A stretch of DNA of 64,000 bases from Ophiodon elongatus (Eukaryota; Chordata; Actinopteri; Perciformes; Hexagrammidae), in contig JACSYO010001600.1 of assembly GCA_016806645.1 (NCBI GenBank), forward strand, positions 1,772,501 to 1,836,500. The letters are read 5' to 3'. Of the stretch, positions 1 to 12,165 are shown one piece after another. Under the pieces are notes generated by a model. It ran no database searches. It was given only the letters and a program-made list of their open reading frames with translations, and was not told the DNA's origin. The translations under genes and the position numbers were made by a program. How positions within the stretch are numbered: the stretch's first letter is position 1; each line of letters starts with the position of its first letter.

Positions 1-3000
1 CTCGTTAAGAAGGGGACAAGTGTAAAGGAGAGCCCTTAGCCGTAAACTTCAAAACATGACTTTCTTTGATTCCACAAAACATTAAACGCACACACATTTC
101 CTTTTCCTTGGTGAGACAGTAATTCCACTTCTCTCAACCTGTAGTTTTATATTCATCCCTAATGTACCCTGCCCACACCCAACCACTCCGCCTCACCTCC
201 CAAGCATGTGTGTAAAGTGGATAAGTTTTCTTTAAATGGACTTTCCCCACTGGAAGCTAACGCTTCTCTTCCTAGTTCCTCTGCAATAAACAACTTCGGA
301 TGACTAGCTGTGAAGCATTTTGTTTGCATCTCACAAGTGAAAACCTGTGCACAGACTCTACAACTGTGGCGGCAGGGTCTGCGTCACAGAGCACATTTAC
401 AAAGCAAGAAAAATGGCCACAAAGAAAGTTGTTTTCTTGCTACCGTCCTGCATCACTCTTATCCTCTCACCATCTTCTCTTTTTCACGATCTCCTTATCC
501 CGCCCCCCAGCCTTCACTCTCGGATAATGACAAGGAGAGATAGGCTATTTAGATCTTGTATAAAAGGAACCAATTATCCTAACATGCAGCCCACGTCCAT
601 CCTTTCCATCCGACCGCTCAGCAGAAATCCCTCCATCCTTCAGAGCTTCCTCTGCTCTCCATCAACCTCTTATCCTCCTGCCATCATCCTCTTCTTCCAG
701 CAGCCAGGCAGTGATTAACGTTGGTCTGTTTTTGTTCCCTCCCTCACCTTCTGCTTTCCTTCAACGTACATCTTCCTTTCCACCCACCTTTCCATCTTCC
801 TTTTAACACATAAATCTGGAAGTAGAACATGATGCCATTCGGTGTCTGACAGTCCTGAAGGTTGCATTAGCACAAGAAATCGTCTAGCACACGAGCATGG
901 ATCCAACACGTGACCGGTGCTTGATTCCGACATTGCTCATGCAAATCACCCAGGACCATCTGTTACTCATCCTCAAAGCTGTCTTGTTAAGCATACATGT
1001 GCACACTTGCTGTACATACTATATGCACATTAATAGTCTATGCAGGAAGGCACACACCTGCACATATATTAGAAAACATGCTCTTTTGTTTTAATCATGC
1101 TGGAAAATCCAGTGAAACACCTTAGCATCGCCTGTCTAGGGAAAGGAGGTTGCGCATAGGTAAAAGGATGGTAGTACCTAAGGGTTTTATAATAGTGTTT
1201 GCATAGCAAGCATCCAATCGCCTGAGATGCTTACCTAACAGGGATGGATGCCTTTCAACATAAGCTTTGGTCGCTAGAAGTAGAAGCACTAGCTGGGATG
1301 GTAGTGGGGGATTTACACCTCTCTAATTATCATATAATGCTTAAGAATATCTGGACAGGTATTCGAGTTTTGTGCGAAATTGTGCACAAATTTGTTAATG
1401 AGTATGGATGAATATTGAACAGCAAATGTGGGCTCTGCAAAAGGTATGGCACCTTCTACTTGAGAGCTGCCAAGGAGAACCGCTGCCTTGGACTGGTGCA
1501 TTTCAGGGTCAATTTATCTTCAAAAAAAGGAGGATCACTTTCACACCAACATTTTTTTTGATTCAAACCACTGAGTTGTTGATACCCATGTCTCTGATCT
1601 TTAAGCTGCTGACACCCTAAGCAGTCTTCTCTAACTCTTAATCGACTAAACACTTGGGGGTTTCTTTCTCCGTGCCACGAGAGAAAACAGAGATGTGTGC
1701 CTTGTAATTTAAGTTTGGTACCAAATCAACATCTGTTGTCTGTGAGGCCCAGAGCACCGAGGAGAAGTAAACAGGTTTAGCTTACTCTCTCTTCTATCTC
1801 CTCTGCAGCACATATGTATTTATTTATTTATTTGCAATGTTTCATTCACAGCTTCGAATGATAACCATATCTCACAGGGTATTACTTATGCTTCAGTGAA
1901 AATTAGCAAGTGAACTGTAAGCAGAGGAATGGGTACAAAGAATAGGATTAGTATTCATGCCATTTCTTTGAGGATGAAAGTTTGAAACATGTGATGTGCT
2001 GCTTTGCAGAGATAAGGAGGTTAATATGTGTGCTGTATGTATGCTTGTCTCTCTCACTGCATCAGTTTACCAGGCGGGGATGCTTATGTAAGGCTCTGTA
2101 ATGCACCATACCCTTCAAATATACCCGTCAGTGTAAATTTGCGTGAATAGATACCCGCGCACCTGTCTGCATCTGTTTGTTTTATGTGCACCTTTTTCAC
2201 AGGCATTACAACAGAACTTGTCAAGTGGGTTATGTACAGTATCCACACACACAGCACATTGTTGAGTAGCCCCTGGCTGCTGCTCACACATCAGACAGTA
2301 TGGAGATCGGAGTCTGACACCAATTATGCAGAAACGGTGGAAACTTGTTGCTGAACCTGACATATCAGTGGGTTGCTGTTTCTCTTCTGCATAATCTGTA
2401 GCTCAAGGCGCTGTGTTTGAGTGTATGTAAAGGGATGATCATACTAAAAGCTCAAAGAGTACTATAATTTCCTCTGGTTTCCTGGGACAGAGATGACCAT
2501 TCAACATGTTAAACTTGAAATCATATTTTGAGAAAATGACTACTGCTTAGGGTGGATTTATAATAAGCTAAACTCAAGCTTGCGGACGAAATAATAGAAT
2601 AAACAGAGATCTACAGACTGCTCTCTTAAAAAAAAACAAAAAAAAGTAAGTGCTGCATGAGCATTTTGTTAAGTGGTGTTTGCTTTATATTAAAACTGAA
2701 ATTATTGAGTCAGGATTCGCTTTTGGGCAAAATGTTTTTCATTGAGTTTTCATAATGAAATCATTTTCATAATTGATTTTTTTATGACTCTTTGAATCAT
2801 TCAAATACATTTTGAAGTCACAAATATCATCCATTTTCATAAGTTTGGGATGCCTTTGTTAAAACTTTTAAAGTTTTAACGGCAGTACCAGGATGTCAGG
2901 TGGTGTTCCCCATTGAGCGCATATTCACCCAGTACATTAAAGTATCGCAGTAACATACAGACAAGATGTCACACATCCTCTAAGTAGAGCATTTAAAGCA

Positions 3001-4333
3001 ACATTAAGAGAAGATGTTTTCTTTTCCTGTCATAAATCTGGAGAGAAAAAAAAAAACTGTTGTTTTGATAAACGCTTTGTGTGTAAATCAAGTGAGTCAA
3101 GTTCAGTTCAACGAATTGTTTTCCTTTATTTCGAGTAGACCATCATCTCAATACTTTCCGCTGTTTTCTCTTATTTTGAAGGTATGTAAGACGGCAATGT
3201 GTTTCAGAGAAAAAAATCTAAGGCGTGAATTGAATGAGCTGACAAACATTTAAATAATTTCTTGTCAGCATTTGAGACTGTGCAGGAGGACAGAGCTGCT
3301 GAGAATACCGTTTGTCTTTAAATAATAATAACATTTAGATCAAGGGGCCCATATCAACATTAGTACCAGTCTCTCGTTTGTTTCTAAAATACCATTTTCT
3401 ATCCATATAGTCCTGCTGAGCCTGTCCAAAAGCCATACACATACAAGGCTCCAAGCAATAGATCATTAAAAATCCACTGCATTGAGGCTGCCGCACACTT
3501 ACACACACAAACACAAGTACACAACTACAGTGCATTTCACATCCAGTGGACCACCAGCTGGCTGACAGCTGTCTGTGCCTAAGTGAAGGGAAGATATTTT
3601 GACAGCATCATCTTTCTCATGTCTAGACTCCAACTATTAAATGCCGTGGCAGACGTTTCTGCTTGACTGACATTGTGGAACATCCATTGAATGCTCCGGA
3701 TCTGACGTCTGTGATTCACTTTTAAATGCTATTTGTTTCCCTCCTTTATTCTTGACCTTTACCTGCTTTTTGCCTTTCCTTTATTCACTTTGTCTCCTTT
3801 AATCACATTAATACCTTTTGTGCATTGATTCTTAAATAAATACTCAGCAGTTTGATGAAATCCATTTATTTCTCTCTCGGCTCTGATTCATCCTTATTTA
3901 CATTTTTGAAACTGTGAAATTATCTTTCTGCTTTTTTATAATGACATTTAATGTTCGGCTCTGTATAATACAAATAGAATTATGAATCTTGATGGTAGCC
4001 CTTTCGAAAGATGGAGGATTTTTACACATCCCCAATGAATGGGGATTTGTTTCTCTCGAATTAGGCTGTTAATGGAAACACTGCAAGATATTGACTTCTG
4101 TTACAATTATCTTCCATTAAAAGGAAGCAAATGTTGTTCTGTTTGAACAAAATAAAATATAACATGAGCTGGCAATAGTCAAAGCGTACGTACTTAAATA
4201 TTTCTCTGAAAAATATAAACAGCTTTTTTCCCTGGCTCTGTATTGTGTGGGGGTTAAAGCCTTAATATATCAGAGGGAGTTTCATCTATTAAATTGCATG
4301 GTCTCTAAAGTATCTTATCTTTGTCTTTAACAG
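1..4333 (+). other. 3' part of an upstream csmd2 intron
   Basis: No exon is recognisable here. No reading frame shows the start of a CUB domain (cysteine, G-x-I/V-L-S-P, Y-P), so the exon before 4334 lies upstream of the window. Contents are AT-rich unique sequence, a short TATT repeat near 1818-1833, an A-rich run near 2629-2646 and a perfect 11-bp-arm palindrome at 2858-2880. The end at 4320-4333 is a normal acceptor (TTTGTCTTTAACAG). Confidence 0.7.
2858..2880. repeat. Perfect palindrome, 11-bp arms
   Basis: GTTAAAACTTT and its reverse complement AAAGTTTTAAC are separated by one T. The surrounding 130 bp is AT-rich and repeats TTTTCATAA three times. No function is recognised. Confidence 0.9.
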
Positions 4334-4536
4334 TCTGCATTTCCTGGTTTACCACACGGAGGAGGTCCACGATGTGCTCCGGATCTGGGATGGGCCCCAG
4401 GAAGGAGGGGTCCTGCTGAGGGAGCTCAGTGGCTCAATGTTGCCCCCGGACGCCCACAGCACCTTCAACACCGTCAGCCTGCAGTTCACCACAGACTTCT
4501 TCACGAGCAAGCAGGGCTTTGCTCTGCAGTTCTCTA
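4334..4536 (+). CDS. csmd2: csmd2 exon 1 of window: C-terminal part of CUB8
   Basis: The exon is entered in phase 2 and left in phase 1 (TCTCTA|gtgagt). It encodes 67 residues with the CUB strand motif VLRIWDGP, then HSTFNTVSLQF and a final F-S-K-Q-G-F-A-L-Q-F-S strand typical of the CUB end. The first half of this CUB and its cysteines must lie in an exon upstream of the window. The following intron (4537-4717) is 181 bp. Confidence 0.95.
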
Positions 4537-7500
4537 GTGAGTAGAAAAGAGGGAGGGAGGTGAAAGAAATGTTAGATGAACTTTGGTTAAATGTCTGGGT
4601 TGTAACTGGGTTTAGTGAATAAAAGATGAACTGAACTATGACAATAATACCACTTTGTCATTATGTGACTGAGGATAATTTTCATGTTGATTATTAAGTC
4701 TCCTCTTGCTCCTTCAGTCTCCACTGCAACCTCCTGCAATGACCCGGGCATGCCTACTAATGGGACCCGCGGCGGCGACAGCAGGGAGCCCGGAGACCAT
4801 GTGGTGTTCCAGTGTGATCCTGGCTACATTCTGCAGGGGGCCAACCGGATTACCTGCACGGAAATCAACGGTCGCTTCTTCTGGCAGCCAGACCCTCCTA
4901 CATGCACAGGTAATAAAACATCATGCAATCATCAGTTATGGCTAATCATGCTGCATGGACTACGCGTTCGTGACTAGTCGATAAACTACTGTAACTCCTT
5001 GCTCTCTGGCCTCAGCAAAGAATCCCTCTCCCGCCTCTACCTCATTCAAAAGTCTGCTGCTAAGATTTTGGCTGGAACTAGGAAACATGACCACATTTCA
5101 ATAATATTCCTGAAATCCTGTTGGTTCTTGAAGATATTGATTACGTACAAAGGCCTGGGAAGCCTTGCCCCAAGTTATCTATCAGATCTCCTTATGTTCC
5201 TTCCCGCACTATGAGATCTGCGTATGCGTCATTCCTTGTTAAACCAATGTCCAGATTATTACTCAAATCTAACAGAGCCTTTGCTGTCAGGGGCTCAATG
5301 TCTGTTACATATATATCACTACTGCTGGATATTAGGTTTATATATATAAGGATCTTATGCAGTCTACCGCATCACCTCTCTTGCTGGTCTGAAACAGGTA
5401 GACAATAAAGATTCCTAACATGATTACTTAACAGACTCCTTAAGTGAATCTTAAGTGGCAAACCCGATAGCGGTGTTCCCTAGACGTTTCTTAAAGTCAC
5501 TGCAGCAGACAGAGAGATCTGATTATCCTGTCCCTCAATAGCATCACAGACCTCTCAGTCAGACCTCCACTCTTTTACAGTCTTTATTTTTAATATATGA
5601 TCACACTTGGTGCTATACAAAACAATGTGAATTAACAATGGCGATTTAGACCTTGTAATTAGCAGCCATGTTTAATTAATGCGTTACTTAATTAGTTTGC
5701 TAATTTCTTTGGTGAGGGTTTGGGCAGGACAGTTTTCACAGGTGAGATTATGGTTAGCAGTGTCAATAGGATATCGCTGCGTCTCAATTAAGCGTTTGTC
5801 ACTACCACTTCCTATAGGTAAGCCATCTACCACATACAACAGGAAACCATGAAGTTCAACAATGTATTTGCTACTTTGAAAGTTGTTTTTTCTTAAAACC
5901 TTTGGAAACTTTATGTCGTCTTTTCTTTTGTGTGTCCTTTTTTTTACAACTAATTCCCTTTTTTTTGTGCTGTTAGTTTTTTTTTTTAATATTAGCCGTT
6001 CTATCAGTTGGCTGAACAATGAGCTAATTACAAGAATTTGCTACCTACGAGTTTTAACAAAATACTAATAATTTCATGATATATCATTTGATGATTTTAC
6101 TGTGACAACAGACTTTGGATGCTGTCAAGCTGGAAATTGGTGTTTGAGTTATGTTTAGTATTGCATTTACTTATCAATTTCTCCCATTCCGTAGCACCAT
6201 GTGGTGGGAACCTGACGGGTCCTAGTGGGCTGATTCTGTCTCCTGACTATCCTGAACCTTACCCGCATGGAAGGGAGTGTGACTGGACAGTTACCGTCAC
6301 ACTGGACTATGTCATCGCTCTTAGCTTCAACCAGTAAGCTTCAGAAGCACCCTAATTGCAGCATTTCTGCCATATTTTTCCCAACAATTCACAATACAAA
6401 CACCATGTATGTCCATGTATGTTTAATGGTATTCTATCCTATTACCTCATATGATAAAATGTAAATTTTATTAATTAAATTGATGCCATCAAAGTGTATT
6501 TGTACCTTACTAAAGCTCATGCTGCAATGTTTATGTAGGTTTTATTTACACTTCTTTAACCAGGTTCAGTTTGGAACCCAGCTACGACTTCTTACATATC
6601 TACGATGGACCGGACTCCCTCAGCCCCTTGCTGGGTAGTTTTTATGGCACAGATGTTCCAGATCGCATTGAGAGCAGCTCCAACACGCTCTTCTTGGCTT
6701 TCCGCAGCGATGCTTCCCTCAGCAGCAATGGATTTGTTCTTCAGTACACAGGTGGGCACCTTTTTGGTTAAAGGAGTTTGAAAGACTTAAGTATTAGGCT
6801 AATTGGACAAAACTATCAAACTAGTGGAAACTCAGATTTTGTGTATCTTTTTTCATCCTCAGCTTTTTTATCTCCAGTGTCTTAAGATTCAGAACAAAAC
6901 AGTGCATTTTAAATAGTATGTGAAGCTTTATCCCCTAAACAATTCATGTTCTAAAATTCTCCCTCTGGCAGAGTGAGAATGGATTTACCCTCTGCTACTT
7001 ATCGACCTTGCATATTGTTTCTTTTTAACTTTCTCTTCTGTCTATTCCAAAGCAAGTGAGATTAGTGGTGTGAAAATTGCTTCAGCTAAAGAATGGGATG
7101 TGCAGCAGCGTCCCGATCATCACCCTCCCATTTGGGCTAAAGTCTGTTTTGACTTCATTATTGATCTTTCTCTCCTCAAGTAGCTGAGTAACACATTATG
7201 AAAATGAAAAGTCAACAGCATGTGTGCTTTGAATTTCTCTAATTATTTGTGTTACTCTGCACTTTTTGATCAATTCTTTACAGCTGCACAAAACGCTCCT
7301 CATGAATTGGAGCAAACATTGTTTTGTTGTCTCATGTCTATGCTTAGCATGTTGTTTGGTGGACCCAAATTCTTTGGCTCACCCAAGGTACTCTGTACTG
7401 TTCTACGGTGGAGAATGATCACATACTGTACATACTTGACGGACTGCCAGTTGGTTTAAGGATAACACAACACATCTGTGTTTTCTGCTCTAGTGTTTCA

Positions 7501-10500
7501 ACCTCACAGGATAACGTGCCCGTACGTCAAAGCCTTTTCCTAACAAATATACAGATGCTAAAGAAGATCTAAATTAGACTGGGCATCTTCGTTAAGGGCT
7601 TTGCTTGAGCGAACAGTGTTAAATCTCCCTAAATCTCCCAGCCTCAATTAGAGCTGTTTAAGGTATCAGGCGTTTAACCAATTCCGGATCGACCCTGAGC
7701 TCTTCGTCTCTTGGCTCGTGTTGTGGTGGGATTTGATCTATATAAGCAATTCAACTGATTTCGGAACGCTATCTGTTTATGTAGTGCAGCGTCGTGATTC
7801 ATTTGTGAAGTGTACATAAATGTAGTGAAGCACAGTGTTTTGTTAAGACAGTGTTACAGAGTCTACCCCTTAACTCACTCCCAGCAATATTTCCTGCAGT
7901 GTGTGATAGAGTGTGTGATATTGTATGGCCAATCTGTTGGGGCAGATGGACTCAGTGTGTGGCTCAGAAAAACTCCCTCTCCCCACTTCCAATCCTCCAC
8001 ACTAATGAACCATAACCAAATAATACATAAATTACCTCCTCAGTTTCAGACAAACAACATGGCACAAAGCATGTTTGGCTGTGGGTTTGGATCTGGTTGG
8101 TGAGGAAGCAAGCAGGTTGACGAGTTGGCCCAGCCAGTATTTAGTGAGCCCGCCACTGAAAATTGCATTACAAAATCTGCCTGAGGTGCTGTCAGCCTCT
8201 TTACCAAGCAATCGTTATATCTTTCTGTTTCCGTGTTTCTGGCCATGTCTGATTAGTCTCTCTAGAGAAAAAACCTGTCATGCCTGAGCCACATTTGAAT
8301 ATCACGCATAGGCCCGGACATGGACAGATACACACATACAAGTACCCTGATACTCGCATCTGTCTTATCCAATCTCTTCACTAACTCCTGGGCTCATTTT
8401 CACTTCACATCACATCACTTAAACTCCTTTGAGTATTTTCCAAAACAGATGATGCCACTCGCACATTTCCTCTCACACCTTCAAATGTCCTGGGGCAAAG
8501 CTTGTTAAATCGGGCATTTTCACTGCGGTGACCGACCTTCTAACCTCAAGCTTGGGTCCAGGTCCGGTGCACACCTAATGCCTACTACATCCATCACGCC
8601 TCCGCTGTCTCTTGCCAGGTGTGCTAGTTTGACGGAATAAACAGCAAGGGAAGGTTCAGGTCTACATCAGACTATGAAAGGGCTCAACCTGTCTAGAACA
8701 GGTGCCCTAGGAGATAGACCGCCGACAGACCACATGCCTGGCCCCAGCACTATATTCAGCCATGAAGGGCAGCCTCCTGTCTGGTCAGCAGGTCCCCAGC
8801 TTTCATCTTAGAAACTAGGCATTTAGCCAAGGTGCTATGTATACATTTTAACATCAATAAATCACGAGAACTTTACTTAGACAAAGACTTTGTTATAATT
8901 ACTGTACACAGAAGATTGATTTTGCATGCAATATGCTTGTTTTACAGCACAAAGGGAATTAGTGTGATGGCATACAACAGGAGGAGGTTGCAAATTAAGC
9001 CCCACTATACTGGCAGATGGTGGAACAAGAAAAAAACACAATATAAAAATCATCTCCCACATGTTGGTCATCATCAGTAAAGATAGACAAAAAAGAAAAA
9101 ACAGAAAAGAAGTCGAAGGGAAGTTACACATAATTAACACATTACCAGTTCTATGAGTGACCCCAAATTGTCGACTATTCAATGATTCGATCTAAAGAGC
9201 CTGATATGAGTGCCAAGCTCACAGCCGAATCGTCTCCGTGAGTGAACAATGAAATTAGGGCCAGAAGTTCTGTTCACACACGAAAAGCAATCAACTTGAA
9301 ACCGAATGTGTCGCTCCGTTTCACTACATTGGACAGCTTTGGGTATATACACTCACACAAACACAAAAATCAGCATGGACCATTACTCTGAAAGAACAGC
9401 TTAAGAATAGTCACATGTATCCCGACAAATAAAAAAAAAAGGATTTGACGATTAGTTAACCATAGTCAAGACTTGTCCAATCAGATTCAACTGTGTAAAT
9501 TCTTCGTCATTGATGCGCATAATTAATTCTGAGACAGATAATGAAATTACTTTTGTAAATACTATTGGCATGAGAAAGAAGAAAATAGCCTTATTTGTTG
9601 GTGTCCCTATTGACCTTTACAAATAGGAACACCTACTTAAAGTTTGATTTCAGTTTGTAGATATTGAGGCTAATTGTTTTGAGGCACAGCATTGTAAGTT
9701 GAAGTTTTCCTGATAAAACAAAACATTTGACTCCCCTTCACTTTTGTATGTGCATGTTAACTCATCAACTATTGAAGTTTGCTGTGAGACAAGAGTGAAC
9801 TGTGTTTAAGATTGAACTGAATTGCTTTGGGCATTTTTTCCTATGTCTATTTTAGCTGTAAGGGTGTGAAGTGTGGCAAATTGACAGGCCTCCTCTCACA
9901 TGCACATTTTCACCCTAAGAACAATGTGATGGTAGATTGAGCGAGACATCTTTCTTACGACCTCAGGAGTGGTGATTGATATGTGGTTAGATACAGTGTG
10001 TGTGAGTGTGTTGAGGCTGAGTGTTTGTGTGTTCGCAAGAGAAAGCTTGCGTATGTGCATTGTCTTCTCTAGTTGACTGCACAGCGAAGCGTTGTGTGAG
10101 AGGCGGTTGTGTGCAGTCAGCAGACCTTGGGCCAGAGCGTGCCACTCTCAATCAGCTGCCTGTCTGTCTCCCCAGCCATACATACCTCCAGCACCCACAG
10201 ATGAAAGGGCACCGTCAAGGGCTAGAGAGAAAAGTGGCAGTCAGTGAGATCTATTTACTGAAAGAGCAAAGCACGGGGTTGCAGGAAAATGGGAATGAGC
10301 ACAGAAAGCGACAAAGGAAGGAAGTGAGAAATGTGAGAATATCAGGAACCTTAGGCAGAAAACAATTTCTATTCTAGTATCACCGCTGCAGCTTGATGCA
10401 AAAATCCTTTCATTGAATACCAACACATATTCCTTTCTGTCACTGATTTTCCACCGCGTTACCTCTCTCCACAGAGAACCCCAGGGAGTCTTGCTTCGAG

Positions 10501-12085
10501 CCGGGCGTGGTGCGCAATGGGACTCGGGTGGGCGCCGACCTCAAGCTGGGCTCTACCGTCACCTACCGCTGCGACAGTGGCTACACACTAGAGGGAGACC
10601 CAACCCTCACGTGCATCATGGGGGGAGACGGCAAGCCGAGCTGGAACAAACCCAAACCCATCTGCATTGGTAAACACTGACATCTGGAGACCCCTGTTAG
10701 GAACACAAACCACTTATAGATTTATCACATGTAAACATGCACGTATGATCATGTGGATTTTGCACAGAGCTATGTCCTACAGGTATATGTGTAGAGCTGT
10801 GTGGGTTTTGCTAATGTTAATGGATGCGAGGGTGTAGCTTTAATTTAATCGCCAGTTTGAAGAGAGCATCGTATTTTGCATATCTGCTCCTCGCACACAC
10901 GGCGGAACCTGCGTCATCCTGGCTGTTCTCTGACATTCCCACGACACGACTGACAAATGCTGTGCATATTCCCCTGAAAAGCTGGTAAAAAGATCCCCGG
11001 CACCACCGTATCTGGCTCTCACAGCGTCAGGCCTCGGTTACATGTCAGGTGGGATACATCTACACACCACGCTTATTTTCACACAAGCAAAGCACACTGA
11101 CGTATATGGGATCAGCTCTTGCACAAAGATGAGAGCACATATAGAGCATTTTTAGGGGCTTTAAGCAGGAGGGGAGCTTCGGGCCTGATCTCACCCAGGC
11201 TAACCCAGAGGGACACTTGGAAAACATTGCAATTTCACTCTGGCAAACACCAGGGACATCTTCCACCCAAAACCCAATCAGACAAGAAAAGTAATTTAGG
11301 AGTAATAGAATAGGGGGGATGGAAGAGCAGGAGGTAGTGGAGAAATGGAATCTTGCACTATTGGCTTTAGACCTTCCTTCTCTGTCTGCCCTGTCTCTTC
11401 GTGTCACATCTCTGTGTCTTTCTCTAGCTCCATGTGGTGGACAGTACTCAGGTTTGGACGGAGTGGTCTTGTCTCCTGGTTACCCTGGCAACTACAGCAA
11501 TGCACGGTCCTGTCTGTACTCGGTGGTGGTGCCCAAGGATTACGGTGAGCCATGGAAGAGCACTGTATTACTGTATTTGTTTATTTTATCCAAGCAGATC
11601 TAATAAATGTGCATTTTTGTGTGTGTTTGTGAGTGTGTGCACGGGGGATAATTATGTGTGTTTATTTAAGATGCAGTTATTCTATAATGCACAAAACGCC
11701 CATATCAGACTCAAACTATGCTCAGGTGCCTGACTAAATTCCACATATTCTTTCACTGTGCAAACTAATAAAAGTAAGAAGAAAGCTTTCTTTGTTTTCT
11801 TTCTCACACCTAAATATTCTTCGTGGCAGAGGTGTAGGAGGCAACAAGTTTGTGCAAAACTTGTAAAAGCTCCCACACACATTGTCTTCTTATATTGCAA
11901 TTAAAGTGCTTTATTGTGAGCTTTACTGAATGCAATTTTTTTCATATTTTCCTACACACAGCAGAATCACACAGTGATTGATAGTTCCAATATCAATTTT
12001 GTCTTATTTCCATACACATATTTTCACATTACTTTGGTAGAGCAATTTAATCACTATCTTACACACCAGGCATACAATATGTCTG

Positions 12086-12165
<80 letters not shown>

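Noticed and set aside
347..718. 123-residue + strand frame near the window start
   Set aside because: Low-complexity S/P/L composition from CT-rich sequence; no splice-consistent CUB or sushi signature.
4984..5300. Considered as an extra csmd2 exon or a separate gene
   Set aside because: The peptide order is that of an L2-type LINE reverse transcriptase end, broken by a frameshift.
5684..6019. 111-residue minus-strand frame rich in lysine
   Set aside because: The lysines come from T-rich + strand sequence. No recognisable domain, and it is antisense within an intron.
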